From DIGJ01 sp041739345 (GTDB lineage: Bacteria; Bacillota; Clostridia; Lachnospirales; Lachnospiraceae): a stretch of 64,000 bases of DNA. The notes beneath the pieces were generated by a model. It had not been told where the DNA came from. It saw only the letters and a list, made by a program, of their open reading frames with translations, and searched no databases. The position numbers were made by a program, and so were the translations under genes. The stretch covers positions 1 through 64,000 of the forward strand of contig JBGSNZ010000022.1 in assembly GCA_041739345.1 (NCBI GenBank), given 5' to 3'. Position 1 is the stretch's first letter; the number at the start of each line of letters is the position of its first letter. Below, piece after piece: positions 42,978 through 53,231 of the stretch.

Positions 42978-45900
42978 ATGAAAAAAAGTAAACGAATAAC
43001 ATCCTTACTGATGTCAGTGATACTTCTTATCAGTATCATATCTTCACAGGGATTCGAACAAACAACTGCATATGCACAAAAAAAAGAAGTAGCGGCGCAT
43101 ACAGTGAAAGAGCAAATAGCAACAAAACAAACAGGAGCAGAGCAGAATGCTCATCTTATGGGTACGGAGGCATTAGGCAGCGAGCTTACCAATGCAAAGG
43201 AACTTGATATTTCAAAGGGATCGATTAAGATCTCAAGTACCGGTTATACCGCTTCTGGAGAAGCAGTGGAGGTACCATATGTGGGAGATTATGTCATAAT
43301 GGGTACTTCAATGGATGCTAATAATATAATAATAAATGGTCAGGCGGAAGGAACAAAAATTGTGTTCAATGATTTGAGTATCACAACAGGCGGGCCTGCA
43401 CCACTTACAATTGCCAACAATACTATGGCTAGTATTATTATCGGAGCGGGTGGCATTAACTTTCGTAATATGGGTAATGACTCGCCGGTTGGAATTAACA
43501 TTGCCAATGGATCAGCCCTTTCGATGTCCGGAATCGGAAATATAGCACTTTATTCTAAAGGTGCACCAGCAATTGCAAGTTTTGGAAATAATCTAATCTC
43601 TATTGAGACTATGGGAAATATTTCCATAAGCGGTGGCTATGGAATTTACAGCAGTGGTGATATATCACTAATTTCATCCGCTGGGAAAATAGAGATAGGA
43701 GTCGAAAGTAAAGCTATTCAAGGAAAAAATGTAACCATCAGGGCAAAACAACTGATTCATATAATCAGTAAAAATTCGGCTACAATATCGGCATTAAATG
43801 GAGGTGGTTTGTCTCTTATATCAGAAGAAGATAGCGTTAACATAGCAACAGAAGCAATATACAACTTTCCCACTATTTCGTTTGGAAATAGCCTGGAGAT
43901 TCTTGCACAAAAAGATATTTCGGTAAGCGGTAAAGGAGTGAGTATTTCAACGCTTGATTCCTCTAACGTTAACATGAAATCGATAGACGGAAGTATTCAT
44001 ATTACTACTGGATCTCCAGATGCGGTAGCGGCTTCAGGATTCGTTGCGGTAAGTGCACCGATAGGCGGAGCGTTTATATCAAATACAGCGGATTCGGATA
44101 AAACACCGATTGTATCTGGAACACTTTCTGTTTCTCAAGGCACAACTTGCCATCTAAGCGGAGGCATTGATAATATGATCTATGCCAAGGATGGTACGAT
44201 TGACCGAGTACGAGCAACCCTAGGCACATCGCTGGACTTTACGAATACCACAACAAAAGCCATTGGAATCGGGTACTCGTGGGATCAGGATAAAAATACG
44301 CTGACACTTAAGAACCTCGATTTAAAGGTTGTCTTAGGCAGTGGTATCATCCTGCCAAAGGATGCAACGGTAGTATTAACAGGAAGCAATCAGATAACCA
44401 CGACAGCGAATTCTTGTAATGGGATAGAAGGAAGCGGGACTCTGACTATGTTAGGGGAAGGAATACTGTCTATTACGGTTAACAAAAATACTGGGAATGG
44501 AATCGAAAGTGAAGCAGTGGTAATATCCGGAGGCATATTAAATATTTCAGGGGATACTGGCATTTTTACAAACAAAGGAAAAATAACGGTTTCAGATGGT
44601 ACGCTAAACATGGGCGTAGGATTTGCTGGATTGAGTTCATTGGAAGGGATCCAAGTATCGGCAGGTTCAATAGAAATATCAGGCATTAATTCTAGAGGGT
44701 TTTATTCAAAGGGAGATGTCTTAATATCTGGAGGTAGCATAAATATCCATGATACTTTAGCAGGAATTTATATGTTCAATGGAGATTTTACCATAAGTGG
44801 AGGCCTTTTGAATATTAATAGCAAAGATTTGGGGATAGCTGTAGATTGTAAGATTTCAACAGGTAAAGGGAAAATGAATTTTTTGAATGGAAGCAGCTTA
44901 ATCAGCGCAGAAATGGCAATATCAACTTGTATGGGTAATGATATTAATACAGTAAAAGTGCCTGAGAATATTACGATCAATTCAGAAAACCTTACCGTAT
45001 CAGGAGGAGCTTTATCGACTAGTGGATGGATAGATAATACAAGTTTGAATTATGGTAACTACGTTGCATTTAATGTGTTCAGCAATATGGAAGGCGGTGT
45101 TGTTACTGACAATACATCTGGGAATATAATTATTAAAGGTGCTGCAAACAATATAGTCATTCAGCCTAAAAGCATTTTTAATATTTCATTTATATCCAAC
45201 GGAGGCACGAAGATTGCGGATCAGACAGTAGGAAAGGGAACCACAATTACAACGCCATCCCAACCAGAACGAAGCGGATATACCTTCTGCGGCTGGTACA
45301 AGGATGCAGAATTTGCAACCCCTTGGGATTTTGACAAAGGCACCGTGACAAAAGATACCATTCTCTATGCAAAATGGAAGCAGAATGAAAGCGGAATAGG
45401 AACCATTCCAGATACAACACTGACTCCGGTAACTAAAACAACCGAAAATCAAGATGGCACCACGACAATGACTACGACATCAACGACGGCAAAAAGCAAC
45501 GGAAATACCGTGGTAAAGAAAGCAGAAGTTAATAAGGATAAGAATCATCAAATCATAAATCAAAGCCAGACAATAACAGTAAAAGCAAAGGATGGAAGTA
45601 CGGTTACCATGGTAATCAAGCAGAATGCAAATGGTACGGTTACTAATGTAAACGGAACCGTGGATGTGAGTGAAGTAGATACCAATGTCATAGAAAACAC
45701 TGCTAGGATTAAGGTGACCATTCCTGAAACAATCATTAATACGGCTGCAAGCGAGATAGAAAACAAGGCAGGAATGCAGATCAATCTATCGGCAGATATT
45801 CCTGTTTCAGAAGTCATAAAGCAGCTTTCGGACGATACAGTAAAGAAAATCGAACTCTTATTAACGCTGCCAGAAAGTATTACAAAGAATGATAAAATCA

Positions 45901-46688
45901 GTTTATCCTCCATTGAGCTTCCCAAAGAGATCCTGAATGCAGCAAAAAAACAGGGAAAGACAGTGAATGTAACCATTGAGAATGCGTACAAAACAAAAAC
46001 TACCTGGAGTTTTGATAAAACAACGTTAGAAAAAACATCCCGTAGCATTCAGGACACCAATCTTTTGGTGGATACGGCAACGACAGAGAGTCTCTTAAAA
46101 AGCACAAAAAGTTCGATAAAAGGAATCGTCTTAGACTTTAAACAGGATGGACTTCTTCCTGGTGCAGCAAAGGTAAAAGTTTATGTTGCTGGTAATCACG
46201 AAAAGACTGATATTAAGGCAGGAAGCAAAGTGTATTTGTATGATTATGAAGAAAAGAAAGGAACCTTCCTGGAGCTTCCAACGACGCAGTATCAAGTAGA
46301 TGAGGAGGGGTATATAACCATAGACGTCACCCATGGTTCCCAGTATGTATTGCTTCCAGCAAAATTAAACGATAATGTTTCTTCCCTGCTTAATCAGATA
46401 AGTGTGAATAAAAAGATAACAATGGCTATAAAAGGAAGCGATGACACCAAAAGAGTCCGGGTATCCGTAGCCGATATTTTTGTTACCGTTAAAAAATTCA
46501 GTAGAGAAGCCAATGCTGGAGTTGCAGAAATCATCTTCACTTACAAATCCAGTAATAAAAAAATTGTTACAGTAAGCAGTACGGGAATATTGAAAGCGAA
46601 GGCAGCTGGAACTGCAACCATTACCGTAACAGCAAAGCTTGCAGACGGAACGACAAAAACTTATAAAGAAAAGGTGACCGTTGAATAG
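42978..46688 (+). CDS. Large secreted protein with Cthe_2159-type, Flg_new and BIG2-like domains (copy 1)
   Basis: This 1,236-residue protein has a signal peptide (about 1-36, ending AYAQ) and a long beta-helix-like part rich in ISGGSINI-type repeats, as in Cthe_2159 carbohydrate-binding proteins. An InlB/Flg_new repeat (about 735-805, YTFCGWYKD) follows, then a helical/beta part and a C-terminal BIG2-type domain (KKIVTVSSTGILKAKAAGTATITV). No sortase motif is seen. It lies just behind the MalT-like gene, preceded by AAAGGAT. It is a paralogue of the gene at 47317 and probably acts outside the cell, perhaps binding polysaccharide. Confidence 0.83.
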   Translation: MKKSKRITSLLMSVILLISIISSQGFEQTTAYAQKKEVAAHTVKEQIATKQTGAEQNAHLMGTEALGSELTNAKELDISKGSIKISSTGYTASGEAVEVPYVGDYVIMGTSMDANNIIINGQAEGTKIVFNDLSITTGGPAPLTIANNTMASIIIGAGGINFRNMGNDSPVGINIANGSALSMSGIGNIALYSKGAPAIASFGNNLISIETMGNISISGGYGIYSSGDISLISSAGKIEIGVESKAIQGKNVTIRAKQLIHIISKNSATISALNGGGLSLISEEDSVNIATEAIYNFPTISFGNSLEILAQKDISVSGKGVSISTLDSSNVNMKSIDGSIHITTGSPDAVAASGFVAVSAPIGGAFISNTADSDKTPIVSGTLSVSQGTTCHLSGGIDNMIYAKDGTIDRVRATLGTSLDFTNTTTKAIGIGYSWDQDKNTLTLKNLDLKVVLGSGIILPKDATVVLTGSNQITTTANSCNGIEGSGTLTMLGEGILSITVNKNTGNGIESEAVVISGGILNISGDTGIFTNKGKITVSDGTLNMGVGFAGLSSLEGIQVSAGSIEISGINSRGFYSKGDVLISGGSINIHDTLAGIYMFNGDFTISGGLLNINSKDLGIAVDCKISTGKGKMNFLNGSSLISAEMAISTCMGNDINTVKVPENITINSENLTVSGGALSTSGWIDNTSLNYGNYVAFNVFSNMEGGVVTDNTSGNIIIKGAANNIVIQPKSIFNISFISNGGTKIADQTVGKGTTITTPSQPERSGYTFCGWYKDAEFATPWDFDKGTVTKDTILYAKWKQNESGIGTIPDTTLTPVTKTTENQDGTTTMTTTSTTAKSNGNTVVKKAEVNKDKNHQIINQSQTITVKAKDGSTVTMVIKQNANGTVTNVNGTVDVSEVDTNVIENTARIKVTIPETIINTAASEIENKAGMQINLSADIPVSEVIKQLSDDTVKKIELLLTLPESITKNDKISLSSIELPKEILNAAKKQGKTVNVTIENAYKTKTTWSFDKTTLEKTSRSIQDTNLLVDTATTESLLKSTKSSIKGIVLDFKQDGLLPGAAKVKVYVAGNHEKTDIKAGSKVYLYDYEEKKGTFLELPTTQYQVDEEGYITIDVTHGSQYVLLPAKLNDNVSSLLNQISVNKKITMAIKGSDDTKRVRVSVADIFVTVKKFSREANAGVAEIIFTYKSSNKKIVTVSSTGILKAKAAGTATITVTAKLADGTTKTYKEKVTVE

Positions 46689-46696
46689 AAGATAAG

Positions 46697-46765
46697 TAAA
46701 ATTAGCCATTTGGCTAATATCATTTGAAATAAAAATTCCCTATACTTATGTGTAGGGAATTTTTT
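46697..46765 (+). repeat. 69-bp direct repeat, copy 2 (contains a terminator)
   Basis: Exact second copy of 42874-42942, just behind the stop of the first exoprotein gene and ending 3 bp before the ribosome site of the DUF2442-like gene. It also terminates transcription. Confidence 0.93.
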
Positions 46766-46777
46766 AATGGAGGTGAA

Positions 46778-47269
46778 ATGGTGTCAACCACAATACAAAA
46801 TGCTATTGCAAAGGAGGATTATATCCTAGAGATAGTCATGAAAAATGGAAACCGTTTAACGTGCAATATGCAGCCATATCTTAATACCATTCAGTTCTGT
46901 CCCCTAAAGGATAAAACGGTATGGAAAACGATGGAAGTTTTGGATGCCTGCCTAAAGTGGAAGGGAAATCAAACAGTGGAACTATCCGTTGACAGGATTC
47001 TTGATTTGTTTAAAACGGAGGAACCGTCTCAAAGGGAAGCGGCAATTAAAGAGGCTTCGTCAGATGAGGAATGGTTGCTGCATATACAACTAGTTAATGG
47101 TAACTGGATGGATATGGATATGGAGCAACTATTGGAATATCCAATGTTTATGCCACTCTTAGAAAAAGGTCTGTGGAAGACCATGCAGGCAAAAAAGCAT
47201 TCACTACTCTGGAAAAATAAGGATGTCTCATTTGAGCTTTCGGTTCATATGTTATTGAATTATTTTTAA
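46778..47269 (+). CDS. Tandem DUF2442-like protein
   Basis: This 163-residue protein consists of two similar halves of about 65 residues (ILEIVMKNGNRL...WKTMEV and LLHIQLVNGNWM...WKTMQA), both of DUF2442-like form. GGAGG precedes ATG 46778. No signal peptide is seen. It lies between two paralogous exoprotein genes and may be a small cytoplasmic adaptor. The function is unknown. Confidence 0.7.
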   Translation: MVSTTIQNAIAKEDYILEIVMKNGNRLTCNMQPYLNTIQFCPLKDKTVWKTMEVLDACLKWKGNQTVELSVDRILDLFKTEEPSQREAAIKEASSDEEWLLHIQLVNGNWMDMDMEQLLEYPMFMPLLEKGLWKTMQAKKHSLLWKNKDVSFELSVHMLLNYF

Positions 47270-47316
47270 TATAGAAAAAAATAGGAACATGATAATTGTA
47301 AGAAAGGATTATTTCA

Positions 47317-50300
47317 ATGAAAAAAAGTAAACAAATAATATCCTTATTAATGTCAGTGATACTACTTATCAGTATCATATCTTCGCAAGGATTCGAACAA
47401 ACAACCGCATACGCGCAAAAAAAAGAAGTAGCGGCACAGACGGTGAAAGAGCAAACAGAAATAGAACAAACACAAGCAGAACAGAATGTGCATCTCTTAG
47501 GTACACAAACGTCAGGTACAGAGCTTAGCAATGCAAAGGAACTTGATATTTCAAAAGGATCGATTATGATCACAAGTACAGGCTATATAGCTTCAGGAGC
47601 AGCAGTGGAGGTGCCACACACGGGAGATTATGTCATAACGGGTACTTCAGATGCCAATCATAATATAACAATAGACGGTCAGGGGGAAGGAACAAAAATT
47701 GTGCTCAATGGTCTGAACATCCAGACAGATGGAGTTGTACCACTTATAATTGATAACAATACGTTGGCTAGTATTATTATCGGAGCGGATGGCATTAACT
47801 TTCGTAACGTAGGCAATGGCTCGCCGGTTGGAATTGACATTGTCAATGGATCAGCTCTTTCGATGTCTGGTACCGGAAATATAGCACTTTATTCTAAAGT
47901 TGCACCAGCTATTGCAAGTTCTGGAGATAATGCACTCTCCATTGAGACAGTAGGAAATATTTCTGTAAGTGGTCGCTTTGGAATTTGGTGCAGTGCCAGT
48001 ACTGATATATCATTGATTTCATCTGGTGGTAAAATAGAGGTAGGATCCGAAGACCAAGCTATTCAAGGAAAAAATATAACAATTCGGGCAAAACAACAGA
48101 TTAATTTAAAAAGTAACAAATTCACAACAATATCAGCAATGAATGGAGGTAGTATATCTCTTATATCGGAAGATGATAGTGTTAACATATTAGCTGAGGA
48201 TGAATCTTCTTCTTTATCGTATAATAAGAACTTGGAAATTTGTGCACAAAATGATATTACAGTAAGCAGTAATGGAGTGAGTATTATATCCTTCAATCAG
48301 GATGCTAATGCCAAATTGAAATCGATAGCAGGAAGTATTCATATTACCACTGGATCTCCAGATGATGTAGCGGTTGCAGGATTTGTAGAGGTTAGCGCAC
48401 CGATAGGAGGAGTGTTTATATCCAATACAGCAGATCAGGATAAAGCACCGGTTGTATCTGGGACATTATCGGTCGCTGAGGGTACAATCTGCCATCTAAG
48501 TGGAGGCATTGACAATATGAGCTATACGGAAGATGGTACGATTGACCGAGTGCGAACAACCATTGGCACATCCCTGGACTTTAGGAATACCACAACAAAA
48601 GCCAGTGGAATCGGATACTTGTGGGATAAGGATAAAAATACACTGACACTAAAAAACATTGATTTAAAGGTTGCCTCAGGCAGTGGTATCCTCCTTCCAA
48701 AGGATGCAACGCTAATCCTAACAGGAAACAATCAGATATCCACGACAGCGGATACCTATAATGGGATAGAAGGAACCGGGACTCTGACTTTGTTAGGGGA
48801 AGGAGCACTTTCTATTACGGTTAAGCGTGATACTGGGAATGGAATCCAAAGTGAAAACGTGTTAATATCCGGAGGAGCATTTAATATTTCTGGGAGAATT
48901 GGCATTTTAGCAAACAAAGGAAAAGTAACTGTTTCAGATGGTACGTTGATCATGAGCGTAGGATTTGGTGGATTATGTTCAATGGAAGGCATCCAAGTAT
49001 CGTCAGGTTCAATAGAAATTTCAGGTATTGGTTCTAAAGGGTTTGCTTCAAATGGAGATGTCTTAATATCCGGTGGCAACGTAAATATTCATGACACTGG
49101 TGTAGGAATTGATTTGTACCTCGGAGATTTTACCATGAGTGGAGGAAATCTAGATATTAATTGTACGTTTAAAGGATTGTCTACAATTTATGAAACTTCA
49201 ACAGGAAAAGGAAAGATAAGCTTTTTGAATGGAAGAAGCTCAATCAATGCAGACATGGCAATTGTGGCTAATATTCAAAATGATAATAATACAACAAAGG
49301 TACCTCAGATGATAGAGATCAATACCGAAGGTCTGACCGCTTCGGGAGGAACACTGACAGCTACCGCATGGACAAAAACTCCATCAGGTATCGGTTATGA
49401 ATACTACGCATTTAATTTGTTCAGTGAGAAGGAAGACGGAGTTGTTATTGTCGATTCATCCTATGGAAAAGTTATGCAAGGTGTTTCGAAAAAAATTGTC
49501 ATACAGCCAATAAGCACTTATAGTGTTTCCTTTGTATCCAACGGGGGTACGGCAGTTTCAGTTCAGACGATAGGAAAGGGAATGACCATCACAAAGCCAT
49601 CCCAACCAGAACAAGGCGGATATACCTTCTGCGGCTGGTACAAGGATGTAGAATTTGCAACCCCTTGGGATTTTGACAAAGACACCGTGACAAAAGACAC
49701 CATCCTCTATGCAAAATGGAAGCAGAATGAGAGCGGAACAATCGGAAGCATTTCGGATATGACCCTGACTCCGGTCACTACGGCTACCGAAAATAAGGAT
49801 GGAACATCGACAATAACTACGATAACAACTACGGCAAAAAGTAACGGAAGTACCGTAGTAAAGAAAGCAGAAGTTAATAAGGATAAGAATCATCAGATCA
49901 TAAATCAGAGCCAGACGATAACAGTAAAAGCAAAGGATGGAAGTACGGTTACCGTGGTAATCAAGGAGAATGCAAACGGTACGGTTACTTCTGTAAACGG
50001 ATCCGTGGATGCGAGAGAAGTAGATACCGATGTCATAGAAAACACTGCTAAGATTAAGGTGACGATTCCTGAAACAATCATTAATACGGCTGCAAGTGAG
50101 ATAGAAAACAAGACAGGAAAGAAGATCAATCTATACGCAGACCTTCCTGTTGCAGAAGTCATAAAGCAGCTTTCGGACGATACAGTAAAGAAAATTGAAT
50201 TCTTATTAACGCTTCCAGAAAGTATTACAAAGAATGATAAAATCAGTCTATCCTCCATTGAGCTTCCCAAAGAGATCCTGATTGCAGCAAAAAAGCAGGG

Positions 50301-51033
50301 AAAGACAGTGAATGTAACCATTGAGAATGCGGACAAAACAAAAACTACCTGGAGTTTTGATAAAGCAACGTTAGAAAAAACAGCTCGTAGCATTCAGGAC
50401 ACCAATCTTTTGGTGGATACGGCAACGACAGAGAGTCTCTTAAAAAGTACAAAAAGTGCGATAAAAGGAATCGTATTAGACTTTAAACAGGATGGACTTC
50501 TTCCTGGTACGGCAAAGGTAAAGGTCTATGTTTCTGATTTTACGAAAAAGAGCGGTATTAAGGCAGGAAGCAAAGTATATCTGTATGATTATGAAGAAAA
50601 GAAAGGAACCTTCCTGGAGCTTCCAACGACGCAGTATAAAGTAGATGGTGAGGGGTATATAACCATTGATGTCACCCACGGTTCCCAGTATGTATTGCTC
50701 CCAGCAAAGTTAAAAGATAACGTTTCTTCCTTGCTAGATCAGGTAAGTGTGTATAAAAAAATAACAATGGCTGTAAAAGGAAGCGGCAGCAGTAAAAGAG
50801 TCCAGGTATCCCTAACCGATATTTTTGTTTCTGTCAAAAAATTCAGCAAAGAATTGGATCCTGCAGTTGCAGAAATCACCTTCAACTATAAATCCAGTAA
50901 TAAAAAAATTGTTACAGTCAGCAGTACAGGGGACTTGAAGGCAAAGGGAGCTGGAACGGCAACCATTACCATAACAGCGAAGCTTGCAGACGGAACGACA
51001 AAAACTTATAAAGAAAAGGTGACCGTTGAATAG
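47317..51033 (+). CDS. Large secreted protein with Cthe_2159-type, Flg_new and BIG2-like domains (copy 2)
   Basis: This 1,238-residue protein is a close paralogue of the one at 42978. Signal peptide, repeat part, YTFCGWYKD repeat and BIG2-type end all align, with many substitutions in the repeat part and near identity in several C-terminal stretches. AAAGGAT lies upstream as in copy 1. The pair points to gene duplication and variation of a surface or secreted protein. A terminator follows. Confidence 0.83.
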   Translation: MKKSKQIISLLMSVILLISIISSQGFEQTTAYAQKKEVAAQTVKEQTEIEQTQAEQNVHLLGTQTSGTELSNAKELDISKGSIMITSTGYIASGAAVEVPHTGDYVITGTSDANHNITIDGQGEGTKIVLNGLNIQTDGVVPLIIDNNTLASIIIGADGINFRNVGNGSPVGIDIVNGSALSMSGTGNIALYSKVAPAIASSGDNALSIETVGNISVSGRFGIWCSASTDISLISSGGKIEVGSEDQAIQGKNITIRAKQQINLKSNKFTTISAMNGGSISLISEDDSVNILAEDESSSLSYNKNLEICAQNDITVSSNGVSIISFNQDANAKLKSIAGSIHITTGSPDDVAVAGFVEVSAPIGGVFISNTADQDKAPVVSGTLSVAEGTICHLSGGIDNMSYTEDGTIDRVRTTIGTSLDFRNTTTKASGIGYLWDKDKNTLTLKNIDLKVASGSGILLPKDATLILTGNNQISTTADTYNGIEGTGTLTLLGEGALSITVKRDTGNGIQSENVLISGGAFNISGRIGILANKGKVTVSDGTLIMSVGFGGLCSMEGIQVSSGSIEISGIGSKGFASNGDVLISGGNVNIHDTGVGIDLYLGDFTMSGGNLDINCTFKGLSTIYETSTGKGKISFLNGRSSINADMAIVANIQNDNNTTKVPQMIEINTEGLTASGGTLTATAWTKTPSGIGYEYYAFNLFSEKEDGVVIVDSSYGKVMQGVSKKIVIQPISTYSVSFVSNGGTAVSVQTIGKGMTITKPSQPEQGGYTFCGWYKDVEFATPWDFDKDTVTKDTILYAKWKQNESGTIGSISDMTLTPVTTATENKDGTSTITTITTTAKSNGSTVVKKAEVNKDKNHQIINQSQTITVKAKDGSTVTVVIKENANGTVTSVNGSVDAREVDTDVIENTAKIKVTIPETIINTAASEIENKTGKKINLYADLPVAEVIKQLSDDTVKKIEFLLTLPESITKNDKISLSSIELPKEILIAAKKQGKTVNVTIENADKTKTTWSFDKATLEKTARSIQDTNLLVDTATTESLLKSTKSAIKGIVLDFKQDGLLPGTAKVKVYVSDFTKKSGIKAGSKVYLYDYEEKKGTFLELPTTQYKVDGEGYITIDVTHGSQYVLLPAKLKDNVSSLLDQVSVYKKITMAVKGSGSSKRVQVSLTDIFVSVKKFSKELDPAVAEITFNYKSSNKKIVTVSSTGDLKAKGAGTATITITAKLADGTTKTYKEKVTVE

Positions 51034-51096
51034 AAGAACATTGAATTAAAGAACATTGAATAGAAAAGCGGTCAACGTAAAAGAAAGTAAGAATGA

Positions 51097-51143
51097 AAGG
51101 GTTTATATAGCTATCCATATCTGCTATATAGGCCCTTTTTGTC
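51097..51143 (+). terminator. Terminator after the second exoprotein gene
   Basis: AAGGG-TATATAGC pairs with GCTATATA-CCCTT (51097-51138) with a small internal bulge, followed by TTTTT. Confidence 0.75.
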
Positions 51144-51177
51144 TGTCTTTTACAGAGAAAATTCTGGTTGGATTATA

Positions 51178-51217
51178 TTGACAAATCATTTTTAATTATA
51201 TATCATATGATATATAA
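51178..51217 (+). promoter_or_regulatory. Promoter and 22-bp palindromic operator of the TetR gene
   Basis: TTGACA lies at 51178-51183. A perfect 22-bp palindrome (51196-51217, centred on CATATG) covers the expected -10 region. It is a likely site for self-repression by the TetR protein encoded from 51246. Confidence 0.65.
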
Positions 51218-51245
51218 CAACTGATATATTATAGGAGATATAGAG

Positions 51246-51809
51246 ATGCCGCCAAAACAAAAAATAACAAAAGAAGATATTTTGCAAAAAGCGTATGAAA
51301 TAACAAGGCAATATGGAATCGATACAGTTACAGCTCGTAATGTTGCCAAGGAAGTTGGCTGTTCCATTCAGCCGATATTTAGCCAATTTGCTTCTATGGA
51401 GGAACTCAGGCAAGCGACATTCCACTATATCAGCAAGATGATGATGAAGGAAATACTGGAACATCAGGAAGAAGCGGATTTTATGATTCAAACTAATATT
51501 TGGCTGCTAAATCTGGCACGAAATGAAACAAACTTGTTTGAGTTACTTTATCTTTCGAATACCTATAGTTCAACAAATTTGTGGGATGTAATGATGGAGT
51601 GGAAATGCAATCGTAAGATAGTTGAAGCTTTTGGAGAAAAGTATCGTCTGGAAGAATCTGTATGCAAAGATATTTTTCAAAGAGGATTTTTATTGCTTTT
51701 TGGAATTGCTACGATGATAGCTAATAATCATATCAATTTGACAAATGCGGAGGCACTGGATATGGTATCACGGACAGTTTCTGAAATGGTTACTGGGAGT
51801 AAGGAATAG
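51246..51809 (+). CDS. TetR-family transcriptional regulator
   Basis: This 187-residue protein has a TetR-type N-terminal helix-turn-helix (residues 8-55: ILQKAYEITRQYGIDTVTARNVAKEVGCS) and a ligand-binding helical C-terminus. It starts at ATG 51246 after TAGGAG. It lies 34 bp before a CoA-ligase gene, probably in one operon, behind a 22-bp palindrome. The ligand may be an acid or acyl-CoA. Confidence 0.87.
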   Translation: MPPKQKITKEDILQKAYEITRQYGIDTVTARNVAKEVGCSIQPIFSQFASMEELRQATFHYISKMMMKEILEHQEEADFMIQTNIWLLNLARNETNLFELLYLSNTYSSTNLWDVMMEWKCNRKIVEAFGEKYRLEESVCKDIFQRGFLLLFGIATMIANNHINLTNAEALDMVSRTVSEMVTGSKE

Positions 51810-51843
51810 GATAGTTGGACTAAAAGGTGGAAATGAGGTCGAA

Positions 51844-53217
51844 ATGAGAAAAATAGGTTTAATACAAGCACTTAGAACAGTTCATAAGGCAGAAAAAATG
51901 ACAGTGGAAGAACGAACCATGCTGCAGCAGAAGCGATTAAACGAACTTGTAATGTATGCTAGAAATAACAGTCCATATTTTGAAAAACTATATCATAACA
52001 TATCGGAGCAATTTACCCTGAGTGATTTACCGGTCACGAAAAAAGTTGAAATGCTAGATGCTTTTGATGACTGGGTTACAGATCGGACAATTTCATTCGT
52101 AAAGGTTAACCATTTTATGGAGAATTTAGACAACATTGGAAGAAAATTGGATGGAAAATATCTGGTAAATACTACTTCTGGCTCGACAGGAAATCCATGT
52201 GTCGTACTATATGATAATAGAATGTCCAATGTGATGGATGCAATAGGAGGAATGCGCACCTTTGCCAGAAAAGAAGATATGAAGGCATATATAAAAGCCG
52301 GTGGTAGATCGTTCGGACTATATGCAGATGAAGGGTTTTATCTGGGGTGTGGTTCTATTAGAAGAAAACTGTTAATGATGCCATGGAAGAAAAAGCAGCT
52401 GGGCATTATTGATGTTCGAAAGCCTACGCAGGAGATAGTGGATGCGTTAAATTTGTTTCAGCCAGCTTTGTTAGGAGGATATCCCACTGCATTGGAATTG
52501 CTTATACCAGAACAGAAAAGTGGCAATCTACATATCTCACCAGTGATTATTAATACAGGTGGAGAATATTTAAGTGAAGAGGTGCGCCAGGAGCTTGGCA
52601 ATGCTTTTGGTTGCTATGTACAAACGAATTATGGTTGTACCGAGGGAGGTACTATGGCGAATGAATGCAGGGCGCATCATTTTCATGTGAATGATGACTG
52701 GATTATCATTGAGCCGGTAGATGAGAATAATAGGCCAGTTCCTTATGGACAACAATCAGAAAAGATTCTGGTTACAAATCTGGCAAACTATATCCAACCG
52801 ATTATCCGGTTTGAAGTGACAGATAGAGTCGTAATGCATCAGGAAGGCTGCCGATGTGGGAAGTCAGGAGTATGGCTGGAGATTGAGGGAAGATCAGATG
52901 ATATTCTGACCTTTGCCAATGGTAAAAAAATAGCACCACTGGGAATATATGCTTTATTGAAAGAAATTCATTGCATTAAGCGTTTTCAGGTGCTACAAAC
53001 TGACAAAAATGTATTGACTTTAAGAATTGTTGCACAAGATAAAGAGGGAGTATTTTTAAATGCAAAACAGGTGCTGATGGATTATCTAGTTCAAAATGGT
53101 GTTATGGCAGAAATACTTTTGTCACAAGAGGAACCGAAAGCAAATCAGAAAAATGGAAAGTTTAAACATATTATAGCATTAAAGACTATGAGATCAGCAT
53201 CAAACATTAGCGACTAA
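51844..53217 (+). CDS. PaaK-type phenylacetate-CoA ligase-like adenylate-forming enzyme
   Basis: This 457-residue protein has the adenylate-forming signatures TTSGSTGNPCVVLY and YGCTEGG, and the start ARNNSPYFEKLYHN of PaaK/F390-synthetase-like proteins. It would activate an aryl or other acid as CoA ester or transfer an adenylate. ATG 51844 after GAGGT is preferred to earlier starts inside the TetR gene. It lies with a TetR gene. The acid is unknown. Confidence 0.82.
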   Translation: MRKIGLIQALRTVHKAEKMTVEERTMLQQKRLNELVMYARNNSPYFEKLYHNISEQFTLSDLPVTKKVEMLDAFDDWVTDRTISFVKVNHFMENLDNIGRKLDGKYLVNTTSGSTGNPCVVLYDNRMSNVMDAIGGMRTFARKEDMKAYIKAGGRSFGLYADEGFYLGCGSIRRKLLMMPWKKKQLGIIDVRKPTQEIVDALNLFQPALLGGYPTALELLIPEQKSGNLHISPVIINTGGEYLSEEVRQELGNAFGCYVQTNYGCTEGGTMANECRAHHFHVNDDWIIIEPVDENNRPVPYGQQSEKILVTNLANYIQPIIRFEVTDRVVMHQEGCRCGKSGVWLEIEGRSDDILTFANGKKIAPLGIYALLKEIHCIKRFQVLQTDKNVLTLRIVAQDKEGVFLNAKQVLMDYLVQNGVMAEILLSQEEPKANQKNGKFKHIIALKTMRSASNISD

Positions 53218-53231
53218 GATATTTAATCCCT

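Noticed and set aside
45560..46048. Long antisense frames within the exoprotein genes (also 49905-50393)
   Set aside because: They mirror each other only because the sense genes are paralogues. No ribosome site or promoter is visible, and codon use follows the sense frame.
42978..51033. CRISPR or tandem DNA repeats
   Set aside because: The repeats are protein-level and diverged. No regular DNA spacer pattern is present.
51196..51217. A fifth site of the Crp/Fnr CATATG regulon
   Set aside because: It shares the CATATG core, but the flanks (ATATAT) differ, it is 22 bp long and lies next to its own TetR gene.
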